Below are positions 6,762 through 14,684 of a DNA stretch of 20,415 nucleotides, one piece after another. Each line of letters starts with the position of its first letter. The stretch's first letter is position 1. The DNA is from Chitinophaga pinensis. GTDB taxonomy: Bacteria > Bacteroidota > Bacteroidia > Flavobacteriales_D > Crocinitomicaceae. The position numbers and the translations under genes are program-made. The notes under the pieces were generated by a model, which searched no databases, had not been told where the DNA came from, and saw nothing but the letters and a program-made list of their open reading frames with translations. The stretch is from contig CAMBRH010000017.1 of NCBI GenBank assembly GCA_945870115.1, positions 1-20,415 on the forward strand, given 5' to 3'.

Positions 6762-9245
6762 CTAGGCAGGATCAACATCAATTACAATTCTAATTCCTTT
6801 ATTTGAAGGAGAACTGTAAAAGAAATCAATCATTTCTTGCAATCTTTCTTTGACCTTGATTGGCGAAACTTCACGTTCAATCTTAAGATTAATTTGCTTT
6901 AAATATAAGTTATTAATTCGCTTAATTATTGGAAATTCAGGACCTAAAACCCTTTCTTTAAATACTTTTTGCATGGAAGTAGCCAATTCCATTGCAGAAA
7001 CATTTAATTCATTTTCATTTTTATGTTTTAAAGTCAAGCGGATTATTTTATAGAAGGGTGGATAAAAGAAATTTCTCCTTTCAGTAATTTCAACAGAGTA
7101 AAATTCAGCAAAATTATTCTCAATTACCTTTTGAATAATCCAATGATCAGGTTCTCTTGTTTGAATGATTACTTTGCCTCGTTTTTTCTTTCTTCCCGCT
7201 CGACCTGCAACTTGAGTCATTAGCTGAAAACTGCGCTCAAATGCCCTAAAATCAGGACGATTTAAAAGCATATCCGCATCTAAAATACCCACAAGGCTAA
7301 CATTGTCAAAATCCAAGCCTTTTGTAACCATCTGAGTGCCAATTAATATATCAATTTTTTTGTCTTCAAAGTCAGAAATTAAATTTTGATACGCATTTTT
7401 AGATCTTGTAGAATCTAAATCCATTCTCGCAATCGTAATTTTTGGAAACAAAAGTTGCAAATCATCTTCAATCTTTTCGGTGCCAAAACCTAACATTTTT
7501 AAACGATTACTTCCACAACTAGAACATGTTCCAACTGGAGCAGAAGTATAACCACAGTAATGACATTTTAGGGAATTTGAATGTTTGTGATACGTCAAAG
7601 AAACGTCGCAGCTTTTACATTTTGGAATCCAAGCACAAACTTCGCATGACCAAAGTGGCGTATATCCCCTCCTATTTTGAAATAAAATCACTTGTTCTCC
7701 TAATTTTAACGCATCATCGATGTGTTGAATCAAAAAAGAAGAAAAATGCTCGTGCATTGTCTTTTGCCTATTTTCCTTTTTTACATCAGCAACTAAGATT
7801 TCAGGTAACTGGATTCCTCCAAAACGCTGGTTAATTTCAACTAAACCAAATTTTCCAGATTTTGCATTGAAATAGCTTTCTATGGAAGGAGTTGCAGAAC
7901 CTAATAATACTTTTGCTTTAAATGATTTTGCTAAAACAAAAGCACAATCTCTAGCATTGTATCGTGGCGAAGGATCGTATTGCTTAAAGGAAGATTCATG
8001 TTCTTCATCAACAATTACTAATCCTAAATTTTGAAAAGGAAGAAAAATAGATGACCTTGCACCTAAAATTATTCTAAATCTTTCAGGATGATTTACCAAA
8101 ACATGATTCCAAATTTCAACCCGTTCGTTTTGGTTAAATTTAGAATGATAAACGCCAACCAAATCTCCAAAATAAGCAGAAAGTCTTCTTATTAATTGAG
8201 TCGTAAGTGCAATTTCTGGAAGTAAAAACAAAACTTGATTTCCTAATTTTAATTGTTCTTCAATTAATTCAACATAAATTTCTGTTTTACCAGAACCAGT
8301 AATTCCATGCAACAAACAAATGTCTTTTTCCTCAAAAATTGTTCGAATTTCGGTCAAAGCTTTATCTTGAAAATCTGAAAGTTCCTTTTTTTCTTTCAAT
8401 TCATTTTCTGATTTAATAAAGCGGTCAATTTGTAATCTTTTAGATTCAATAATCCCATTCTTTTCCAAAGTTGTTAAAGCTGAATTAGAAATTTCTTTTT
8501 CAATTAAAACTTTTTTTGGGACAAAAGAATTATCCATGTTAGTTAAATCAGTTTCTTGCAACAAGGCAATTAATGCCGAAAACTGCTTTTCCTTGGACTT
8601 ATTATTCTCTAATTTTTCAATAAATACATTTAACTTTTCTTCAGAATGATACTCTTTTGTAAAATTATAGAAAATAGCAGTTTTGGGAATGAATTTATAG
8701 CTTAATTCTTCTTGAGAAATGACAATGTGTTTATCAATTAGTTCCTTAATTATAGGATGAATTGTTTTTATTCCAACAATTTCTGAAATTTCTTTTAAAT
8801 CCAGTACTTCTTGAATATCAAGTGCCTCCACGATTTGAAATTGCCTGTCAGATAATTTAGTTGTATCTCCATCAAAATCTGGATGAATAGCAATTTTTGT
8901 TTCTGATGCTAATTTGAAATTGGAGGGCAAAGCAGCATTCATTACATCCCCAATTGGTGCCATGTAATATTCGGCGATCCATCTCCAAAAATTATATTGA
9001 TTTCCTGTGATAATTGGATTTTCATCCAACAAATACTCAATGTATTTTACTTGGTAATTTTGAGGAACGTTTTCATGGATTCTACTAACAATTGCAGTAT
9101 ATAATTTCCCTTTTCCAAAAGGCACAACAACCCTCATACCTGACTTAATCAGATCGTTCATTTCAAATGGAACTCGATACGAAAATTCGTTTTTTACAGC
9201 AAGCGGAATAATTACATCAGCAAATAAAGTTTTGCGTTCACTCAT
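6762..9245 (-). CDS. priA: Primosomal protein N' (replication restart helicase)
   Basis: 827 aa. PriA recognises stalled forks and D-loops, unwinds DNA 3' to 5' and starts loading of the replicative helicase. Seen: an N-terminal 3'-DNA-binding domain (about 5-105), Walker A GITGSGKT (314-321), Walker B DEEH (413-416), the aromatic-rich loop FKQYDPSPRYNARD (420-433), and an insert with eight cysteines binding two zincs (534, 537, 543, 546, 561, 564, 574, 577). The helicase C domain carries GTQMVTKGLDF and QVAGRAGR. All catalytic motifs are present. Residues about 185-290 form a Lys/Glu-rich linker. The lipoprotein gene lies 43 bp upstream on the same strand. Confidence 0.96.
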   Translation of the reverse strand: MSERKTLFADVIIPLAVKNEFSYRVPFEMNDLIKSGMRVVVPFGKGKLYTAIVSRIHENVPQNYQVKYIEYLLDENPIITGNQYNFWRWIAEYYMAPIGDVMNAALPSNFKLASETKIAIHPDFDGDTTKLSDRQFQIVEALDIQEVLDLKEISEIVGIKTIHPIIKELIDKHIVISQEELSYKFIPKTAIFYNFTKEYHSEEKLNVFIEKLENNKSKEKQFSALIALLQETDLTNMDNSFVPKKVLIEKEISNSALTTLEKNGIIESKRLQIDRFIKSENELKEKKELSDFQDKALTEIRTIFEEKDICLLHGITGSGKTEIYVELIEEQLKLGNQVLFLLPEIALTTQLIRRLSAYFGDLVGVYHSKFNQNERVEIWNHVLVNHPERFRIILGARSSIFLPFQNLGLVIVDEEHESSFKQYDPSPRYNARDCAFVLAKSFKAKVLLGSATPSIESYFNAKSGKFGLVEINQRFGGIQLPEILVADVKKENRQKTMHEHFSSFLIQHIDDALKLGEQVILFQNRRGYTPLWSCEVCAWIPKCKSCDVSLTYHKHSNSLKCHYCGYTSAPVGTCSSCGSNRLKMLGFGTEKIEDDLQLLFPKITIARMDLDSTRSKNAYQNLISDFEDKKIDILIGTQMVTKGLDFDNVSLVGILDADMLLNRPDFRAFERSFQLMTQVAGRAGRKKKRGKVIIQTREPDHWIIQKVIENNFAEFYSVEITERRNFFYPPFYKIIRLTLKHKNENELNVSAMELATSMQKVFKERVLGPEFPIIKRINNLYLKQINLKIEREVSPIKVKERLQEMIDFFYSSPSNKGIRIVIDVDPA

Positions 9246-9288
9246 GATGTAAAATTAAGAAAAAGAAGTTTAATTTTGGAAAAAGAAT

Positions 9289-10428
9289 TTAATTGCAGAA
9301 AAAATTCTTTGTATTATGCGTCGGATTATCACTACAAAAAGCCAAACCACCAGTAATTGCGCCTGTACATAATTCTTGCATTGAATTTGTATTTAAACAA
9401 GCATAGTAGGAAGATCCTCCAGCATAAACCCAAGCTTGTCTATATCTGTCTTCATATGATCTTGAAGCAAAAATCCCAACAACTCTATGCCCATTTGAAA
9501 CAGTTAAATTTGTAAATGAAGTTTTTGATTGAGACAAACTAGAAGATGGCTTGTTTAATAATAAATATTTTTGTAATTCTGTACTTGCGCCATTTATCAA
9601 AATTCTCATTCCTTTAAATTTACGCTTAATAATATCTGAATCTGAACTTACATTTTCTTTAATTAAATTAAAAAAAGTTTCACCCTCAGCTGAAGCAGTT
9701 ATCGACCCTGTTGCTGGAATATCATCAGATTCAATATCCCCAATTTTCCATTCAATTGTTTTTGAATATTTTAGGTTATCAACATTATTTACAGAGTTGT
9801 ATTCTTCAAAATCAATGTATAATTTTGCTTCAACTTTTTTAGAGTTACCTGCATTAAAAGCAAAAGAAGCAGTTTTATAAGCATTCGTATTATTATCTTT
9901 TTCAAATTTAATTTCACTGGTAGTTGAAGGTGTATTAATGACCATATCATGCACCAATTCTATTCGCTCACTTGTAACTTTAAATTCTCCATCATTTATA
10001 TCTGCTTCAAACTGATATTTAGTGGTTTCATTTCCAATTAATGGATTAGAAGCTGTTGTTTCAAAATAATATAGTTTTTGTTCAGGTGCGTAAAATGCAC
10101 CTTCTTCTTTGTTAGTAATAATCGTGTCTTTTAAAATAAAAGTTCTTGCTAATGCGCCATTAGAATATTCTTTCACCACTGCATTAACCTGATTGAAATA
10201 ACTAGAATCTGGAATTTTAGCCAATTCAACTTGATTACCTCCACCATAAAATGCTTTTGTAATTTTCACAAAATGAACGGTATCTTTAACATCTAAGGTC
10301 GCAAAAACAATGGCTGTTTTTTTTCCATCTTGACTTGGTAAAATTTCTTCCGAACAGGAGCTTAAAATCAAAGTTATAGTTGACAGAAATAAGAAAAAGA
10401 AATTAGATTTTGAAAGCATATTTTTCAT
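9289..10428 (-). CDS. Lipoprotein, probably surface-exposed; resembles DUF4249-type proteins
   Basis: 379 aa. A lipoprotein signal peptide is clear: hydrophobic FFFLFLSTITLILSS then lipobox Cys25. The residues after the cysteine, SEE, fit the acidic export signal described for surface lipoproteins of Bacteroidota, so outer-surface display is inferred. The body is beta-rich, with an N-terminal part (about 36-170) that reads like the immunoglobulin-like half of DUF4249 proteins often coded with SusCD-like or TonB genes; this is a weak resemblance. The last 45 residues hold four cysteines (YYACLN, ELCTG, AFCSD, FFCN), which could form disulphides. A good -7 box lies 28 bases before the ATG. Function unknown. 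Confidence 0.6.
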   Translation of the reverse strand: MKNMLSKSNFFFLFLSTITLILSSCSEEILPSQDGKKTAIVFATLDVKDTVHFVKITKAFYGGGNQVELAKIPDSSYFNQVNAVVKEYSNGALARTFILKDTIITNKEEGAFYAPEQKLYYFETTASNPLIGNETTKYQFEADINDGEFKVTSERIELVHDMVINTPSTTSEIKFEKDNNTNAYKTASFAFNAGNSKKVEAKLYIDFEEYNSVNNVDNLKYSKTIEWKIGDIESDDIPATGSITASAEGETFFNLIKENVSSDSDIIKRKFKGMRILINGASTELQKYLLLNKPSSSLSQSKTSFTNLTVSNGHRVVGIFASRSYEDRYRQAWVYAGGSSYYACLNTNSMQELCTGAITGGLAFCSDNPTHNTKNFFCN

Positions 10429-10456
10429 TTGAAAGTTATCGTTTTTTATAGTGCAT

Positions 10457-10464
10457 CAAAGATA
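10457..10464 (-). promoter_or_regulatory. -7 promoter element for the lipoprotein gene
   Basis: Minus-strand TATCTTTG matches TAnnTTTG exactly, 28 bases before the ATG. The bases at the expected -33 site (around GTTT) are only a partial match. Confidence 0.5.
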
Positions 10465-10525
10465 GAAATAAAATTTTAAACTATGTTTACATTTAAAACA
10501 AGAATCGCTACACTTTAATATATGA

Positions 10526-10626
10526 TTGCAGATTGGCAGATTACAAATTACAGATTGCTTCGCTTTCAAGAAAAATTCTTTTGAAAGCGAAGCAATCTGT
10601 AATCTACCAATTTGTAATCTGTAATT
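10526..10626. repeat. Large modular hairpin repeat (REP-like) downstream of the VOC gene
   Basis: A 23-bp perfect inverted repeat (10547-10569 and 10581-10603) is separated by 11 bases. Outside it, each arm continues with short words built on AGATT/AAATT. Read as the left arm and as the reverse complement of the right arm, the outer words are GGCAGATT then ACAAATT on one side, but ACAAATT then GGTAGATT on the other. The arms therefore pair again only with a slip (for example 10537-10546 with 10612-10621). The inner 13 bases, GCTTCGCTTTCAA, are the GC-rich core. It may act as a terminator for the VOC gene and may be a dispersed REP-type element; I see no second copy here. Confidence 0.7.
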
Positions 10627-10628
10627 AT

Positions 10629-10641
10629 TCCGCTTTGCGGA
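10629..10641 (-). terminator. Small GC hairpin directly after the VOC stop codon
   Basis: TCCGC-TTT-GCGGA is a 5-bp stem with a 3-base loop, immediately next to the VOC stop codon. No T-run follows on the minus strand, so on its own it is a weak terminator; the larger hairpin just beyond it probably contributes more. Confidence 0.3.
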
Positions 10642-11706
10642 TTATTTCACGCGATTTAGTCCCATAGTTTTAAGCATCCATTTTGGCAAATGTTTTTTCG
10701 GATCTCTATTTTTTAAGTTGATGTACCAACCTAATTTCTTTAAAATAGGAACTTTATGTGTTTCAACAAATTCTATTAATGTTCCGTCAGGATCTTCAAC
10801 ATACGAAAATCTACCACCAGCTTCTCCCATATCAAAAGTATCACCAGAATCAACAGTAAAAGGAAAACCTAATTTTTCAGCTTCCATTTTCAAAGCTTCC
10901 ATTCCTTGAATATCAAAACAAAGGTGAATGAATCCCCAATCACCCCAAAATCTATTTTCAAATATTTTTCGACAATCTGTTCTATCAAGAGCTTGAATTA
11001 GTTCAATTTCTGTTGCTCCTAAAAGTTGAGCAAAAGGTCCTTTTCTTGCTTGTGGATGACGCAATAATACGCGACGAACTTTTTGTTTTCCTCCGTTTAG
11101 GTTTGAATAAACAGGAAATTCATCTACTTTATCGTAAACAATTTCAGAATATTCTAACAAATTTTGGTACAATTTCAAAGAATTTTCGATGTTGCTAACT
11201 CCAATTACCGAACCAGCAACACCACCCGTTTTTGCAGGATGATTTGTCTCTCCGAACCAAGAAAGTCCTTCTACAATTTCAAAAATATTTCCGTTTGGAT
11301 CTTCTACAAAAAAATGTTTTTTTCCTTCGGGAGTATTTTGAATTTCACTTAAAAGTTTCAAACCATTTGCTTTGTAAAAAGCATAAGTTTGAGAAACATT
11401 TCTAGATTTTATTTTACAAGAATATAAGCCGTAATCTCCAAGTTGAATGTCAAAAGTTGCTTTTTCCGTATTTCGAGAAGTGTATTGCCAAATTTCAAAA
11501 CCGCCGCCGCCGTTCATGCTCAAAGCTAAAGTTGCAGTTCGTTTTTGAACTTTATTTCCAGTATAATCAATCATCAAAGGAGCTTCAGCAGCATCTTCAA
11601 AAACTTTAATATCTACTCCAAAATATTTACGGTACCAAGACCAAATTTCTGTCACATTTGGAACGCCAATTCCCATTTGTTGAATTCCGCAAATTATTTT
11701 TTCCAT
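10642..11706 (-). CDS. Two-domain VOC superfamily protein (glyoxalase/dioxygenase fold)
   Basis: 354 aa made of four beta-alpha-beta-beta-beta modules, about 5-75, 92-148, 163-240 and 256-317. The repeated module end D-P-(N/D)-G-x-x-x-E (FFVEDPNGNIFEIVE and SYVEDPDGTLIEFVE) is the VOC signature. Possible metal ligands are Gln10, Glu71 and Glu143 in the N-terminal half, and Glu235, His261 and Glu312 in the C-terminal half. The third-module start (GSVIGV, 165-170) lacks the His or Gln usually found there, so the metal site may be altered. 4-hydroxyphenylpyruvate dioxygenase has the same fold but a different length and C-terminal motif, so that name is not used. Substrate unknown. Confidence 0.8.
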   Translation of the reverse strand: MEKIICGIQQMGIGVPNVTEIWSWYRKYFGVDIKVFEDAAEAPLMIDYTGNKVQKRTATLALSMNGGGGFEIWQYTSRNTEKATFDIQLGDYGLYSCKIKSRNVSQTYAFYKANGLKLLSEIQNTPEGKKHFFVEDPNGNIFEIVEGLSWFGETNHPAKTGGVAGSVIGVSNIENSLKLYQNLLEYSEIVYDKVDEFPVYSNLNGGKQKVRRVLLRHPQARKGPFAQLLGATEIELIQALDRTDCRKIFENRFWGDWGFIHLCFDIQGMEALKMEAEKLGFPFTVDSGDTFDMGEAGGRFSYVEDPDGTLIEFVETHKVPILKKLGWYINLKNRDPKKHLPKWMLKTMGLNRVK

Positions 11707-11723
11707 TTTCTTTATTTTTTTGA

Positions 11724-11731
11724 CAAAGATA
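11724..11731 (-). promoter_or_regulatory. -7 promoter element for the VOC gene
   Basis: Minus-strand TATCTTTG, identical to the lipoprotein-gene box, lies 17 bases before the ATG. It sits between the VOC start codon and the gene remnant at 11749. Confidence 0.45.
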
Positions 11732-11748
11732 TTGAAAAAATAAGAAGT

Positions 11749-11841
11749 CTATTTCATATTCAAGAAAAAAGTATTGTCAATTTTGTCAATTAAAAAGCAA
11801 TTGGAGAAATCAACTTTTCTATATTTGATCCCATAAATTTT
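11749..11841 (-). pseudogene. 3'-end remnant of a second copy of the 197-aa membrane-protein gene
   Basis: Bases 11750-11841 match 14686-14777 at 88 of 92 positions, with no gap. Read on the minus strand it encodes the last 30 residues of the 197-aa protein plus a stop codon (TAG instead of TAA). The four base changes give two synonymous codons (CGA to AGA, TCA to TCC) and one replacement (GCC to GGG, Ala to Gly). There is no start codon or upstream part. It lies just after the stop of the T9SS-secreted protein gene and forms one of the two direct repeats around that gene. Confidence 0.85.
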
Positions 11842-11850
11842 TAGACTAAG

Positions 11851-14577
11851 TTAAAGTTTTATAAATCTAATTTCCTTATAACTACCGTCTTTAAATAGAA
11901 TTTTTGCAAAATAAGTTCCCGGTTTGTAGTCAGAGAAATCAATTTTTCCATTTCCAATGTTAGAACTAAAAATAAATTTGCCATCAAGGTTATAAAAATC
12001 GATTGTTTTAATATACTCATTTTCAATATAAATAAAATCTACTGTTGGATTTGGCTTAAAAATTAATAAACTTAAACTTTGTGCTTCTAAAATTGAACTT
12101 GATTGAAACACTTCAATAGTTGCAAGGGAAAGATTTGAAATTAATCCTAAATTATCATTGATTGTATAAGATACTGAAGCCGTTCCTACAAAATTTACAC
12201 TTGGAGTAAAAGTAAGAGTCCCTATTGGGCTTACGGCAAAGGATCCCGCAGAATTTATGAAACTATTTTGAATTCCAGTTTGACTTTGATCTAAATCGAT
12301 TGTTGTTAAATCAAGTGTTCCGTCAATGTCAGAATCATTTGTAATAATATTGAAACTCACAGGAAGGTTTTGAGTTGTTGAATTGATGTCATCTAGAGTT
12401 TGTGGAGCATAGCCAGCAATAAAAATTGAAAAGTCATAATTTTCATTTGAACATTGGTTACCGTAACTTGCAATACCAACTCTCATTCGTAAATTTTGAT
12501 TAAAAACTACGTTTGAATTTGGAATCACTATGTTGAAACTTGTAGGAGGAATAGTGTTTACGTCCGATTCAGTAGGACAACTTGATGAAATTAGTTTCTC
12601 AGATAATTCAAAATTACCATTATTATTATAATCAATCCAAATATCAAATTGTTTACCAAAAACCGTTGAATATGGGTCATAATTATAATATTCAAGCGAA
12701 AATGCATTAATCGAGCCCGAAATTGTTTGATTTGGTAAAACAATAGTGTTTTTGCAAGCATCATCATAGTTATCATCCCAATTTTGAATATTAATCGTGT
12801 TAAATTCAAATAATTTCAAAAATGAATTGGAAGTAGAATTACTTTCAGGACAAAAAGCTGGAGTAGGAAGAGAAATTGTATTTATTATAGCAATATTTTT
12901 ATCAATAAATTTGCTACACATTGCCCAAAACCCATGCAATCTAACAGTATATTGACCGGTATCAGGAAAAATATAATCTGTTTGAGATAAAATTGAAGTA
13001 CTTAAATCAGGAAAAGTCCAGCGAATAGTATCAAAATATGGAGTGGTATTTGTAAAGAGAACTTCATTACATGTATTAACTTTTTGAAAAATAAAATCGG
13101 TACTTAAAGCTTGTGCTTGCCCTCCAATTGTAATCATATTAGGCCTACTTAACATGAAAACATCACCTGAAGCAGTAGTGATTGTTAATGATATTGAGTA
13201 AACTCCTGAAGTAGTATAATTGTGCTGAGGATGTATATCATTTGAGGTAAAACCATCTCCAAAATCCCATAAATATGAAGTCGCTACTACAGCTGCATTA
13301 AATTGAATTAAACCTGTGCAACTGGAACTTGTAGTACTTGTAATCATATCATTTGAAAAAGGATTATTTAAACTTTCAAAACTTGTATTGTAAGAGATAA
13401 GATCGGTTGTTTTGGTTTCACTCCCTCCAACGTTCAAATCTTCCACAATTAAGCCATCAGTAATAGATCCAAGGTTTTCTTGGTGTAAATTATCATAAGA
13501 ACTTCCAGTAACTTCGTCACAATTCCATTTTGATTCAAAATGTCTGAATTTAACATTATTTACGTCTAAATAATTAAAAACTAAATTATTGTAATTAATC
13601 GTTTGAAAACCATCAAAATAATTATGAATATTAATTTCTCCTTGTAAAAGTTCAGTGTTGAAATTTGTAAAAGGAATTGTTTGAGAAATGGTATCGTACC
13701 TTAATGGGTTGGTTCTTATTCTAGAAAAACTATAAACATAAGAATCGGGATTTATAGTTTTATTTATTACACTTAAAAAAAGATTATAATTAGAAAAATA
13801 ATCATATTCAGAATAAAAAGCATCTATATGGTTTTTTGTTACTAAATATTTAAAAACATCACCCACCTCCAAATTGTAAGCCTCTTGATTCGTTAATTCA
13901 TTTAATCCTAAATCTGGATTTCTTTTGCCACAAAGTTGAAAAGATGTGGTATCATTAGGAAAAGCATAAAAATGATAGGCTTTCACAAAACCTAAGTTGT
14001 CAGAAATTTCGATTGTTTTTCCGTTAAAAGGATGATAAATTACTGTATTTAAGGTGTCACGCAACTCAATTGTTATTTGTTTGACAATTTCTGTAACACC
14101 TAAAACGTCAACTGAACTTATATCTGACACTGTTGCAATAAATCTTGAATTTATACCATTATTGAACATAACCCATGATTCACCAAGAATTGCCTGCGTG
14201 TTCAAGACAATTGAATCTGAATTTTGATTTATAAAAACATTAAAACCATTTGGTTTAATTATAATTTTTTTTCCTGTCCATGTATCCTTTGAAACACATA
14301 TATTTGAAAAATCCATTAAATCTGGTGAATTATAATTTGCAGTGTGTATTTGCTCATAACTAAAGAAAACACTATCCGAATTTTCTAATGCAACGCTATC
14401 TTGTTTAGAACTAAAAATATAACGATAGGAATTATAATTAGCCAAAAAACTCGAAGCAGAATTACTTTGAATAGTTTGAAAATTTTGACTTTGAAAATTT
14501 TGTATACCAATAAATAAGGAGATGATAGGTAAAAACCTAATACAACTGAAATTAGTTTTGCAGATTGATTTTAACAT
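11851..14577 (-). CDS. Large T9SS-secreted multidomain protein (PKD, GEVED, cadherin-like)
   Basis: 908 aa. A signal peptide (about 1-30) and a C-terminal type IX sorting domain (about 838-908, with FKPNPTVDFIYI, IDFYNLDGK, YKPGTYFAKI and a basic end) predict export across both membranes and release or anchoring at the surface. Between them: an N-terminal region of about 400 residues I do not recognise, a PKD domain (about 418-485, core YLWDFGDG and SGVYSISLT), a second degenerate PKD (about 490-565, DTGQYTVRL), a GEVED-type domain (about 645-722, IWIDYNNNGNFE and RMRVGIA), and a cadherin-like or Ig-like domain (about 726-825, with NDSDIDGTLD and GTASVSYTINDNLG). No enzyme motif is visible, so adhesion or gliding-associated roles are guesses. 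The gene lies between two 92-bp direct repeats. Confidence 0.85.
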   Translation of the reverse strand: MLKSICKTNFSCIRFLPIISLFIGIQNFQSQNFQTIQSNSASSFLANYNSYRYIFSSKQDSVALENSDSVFFSYEQIHTANYNSPDLMDFSNICVSKDTWTGKKIIIKPNGFNVFINQNSDSIVLNTQAILGESWVMFNNGINSRFIATVSDISSVDVLGVTEIVKQITIELRDTLNTVIYHPFNGKTIEISDNLGFVKAYHFYAFPNDTTSFQLCGKRNPDLGLNELTNQEAYNLEVGDVFKYLVTKNHIDAFYSEYDYFSNYNLFLSVINKTINPDSYVYSFSRIRTNPLRYDTISQTIPFTNFNTELLQGEINIHNYFDGFQTINYNNLVFNYLDVNNVKFRHFESKWNCDEVTGSSYDNLHQENLGSITDGLIVEDLNVGGSETKTTDLISYNTSFESLNNPFSNDMITSTTSSSCTGLIQFNAAVVATSYLWDFGDGFTSNDIHPQHNYTTSGVYSISLTITTASGDVFMLSRPNMITIGGQAQALSTDFIFQKVNTCNEVLFTNTTPYFDTIRWTFPDLSTSILSQTDYIFPDTGQYTVRLHGFWAMCSKFIDKNIAIINTISLPTPAFCPESNSTSNSFLKLFEFNTINIQNWDDNYDDACKNTIVLPNQTISGSINAFSLEYYNYDPYSTVFGKQFDIWIDYNNNGNFELSEKLISSSCPTESDVNTIPPTSFNIVIPNSNVVFNQNLRMRVGIASYGNQCSNENYDFSIFIAGYAPQTLDDINSTTQNLPVSFNIITNDSDIDGTLDLTTIDLDQSQTGIQNSFINSAGSFAVSPIGTLTFTPSVNFVGTASVSYTINDNLGLISNLSLATIEVFQSSSILEAQSLSLLIFKPNPTVDFIYIENEYIKTIDFYNLDGKFIFSSNIGNGKIDFSDYKPGTYFAKILFKDGSYKEIRFIKL

Positions 14578-14585
14578 GGTATGAT

Positions 14586-14621
14586 TTTTATATCAAAATT
14601 AATAAATATTTTGATATAAAA
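14586..14621. promoter_or_regulatory. 14-bp inverted repeat covering the -7 box of the T9SS gene
   Basis: TTTTATATCAAAAT (14586-14599) and ATTTTGATATAAAA (14608-14621) are perfect inverted copies around 8 bases. One arm overlaps the minus-strand -7 match at 14594-14601. This arrangement suits an operator for a dimeric repressor, or a hairpin at the mRNA 5' end. Confidence 0.5.
14594..14601 (-). promoter_or_regulatory. -7 promoter element for the T9SS-secreted protein gene
   Basis: Minus-strand TAATTTTG fits TAnnTTTG and lies 16 bases before the ATG at 14577. It is embedded in the inverted repeat described separately. Confidence 0.4.
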
Positions 14622-14684
14622 CATTCCTTTTCAAAAAATATTCAAAACGAGTTTAAAAAATAAAATTGAGTTAAAAGTAAAACT

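Noticed and set aside
7526..7834. 102-codon plus-strand open frame
   Set aside because: It lies entirely antisense to the zinc-binding region of priA, has no family signature, and its length is explained by the opposing codon bias.
9271..9278. Plus-strand TAATTTTG as a promoter
   Set aside because: It points into the antisense strand of the lipoprotein gene with no plus-strand gene following; a chance match in AT-rich DNA.
9551..9880. 109-codon plus-strand open frame
   Set aside because: Antisense shadow of the lipoprotein gene with no recognisable domain.
10642..11706. 4-hydroxyphenylpyruvate dioxygenase (hppD)
   Set aside because: Same fold, but the third-module metal His is missing and the C-terminal region does not match; the general VOC name is safer.
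11545..11793. 82-codon plus-strand open frame reaching into the gene remnant
   Set aside because: Mostly antisense to the VOC gene start and its promoter; composition is rich in Phe/Asn/Ser as expected for antisense frames here.
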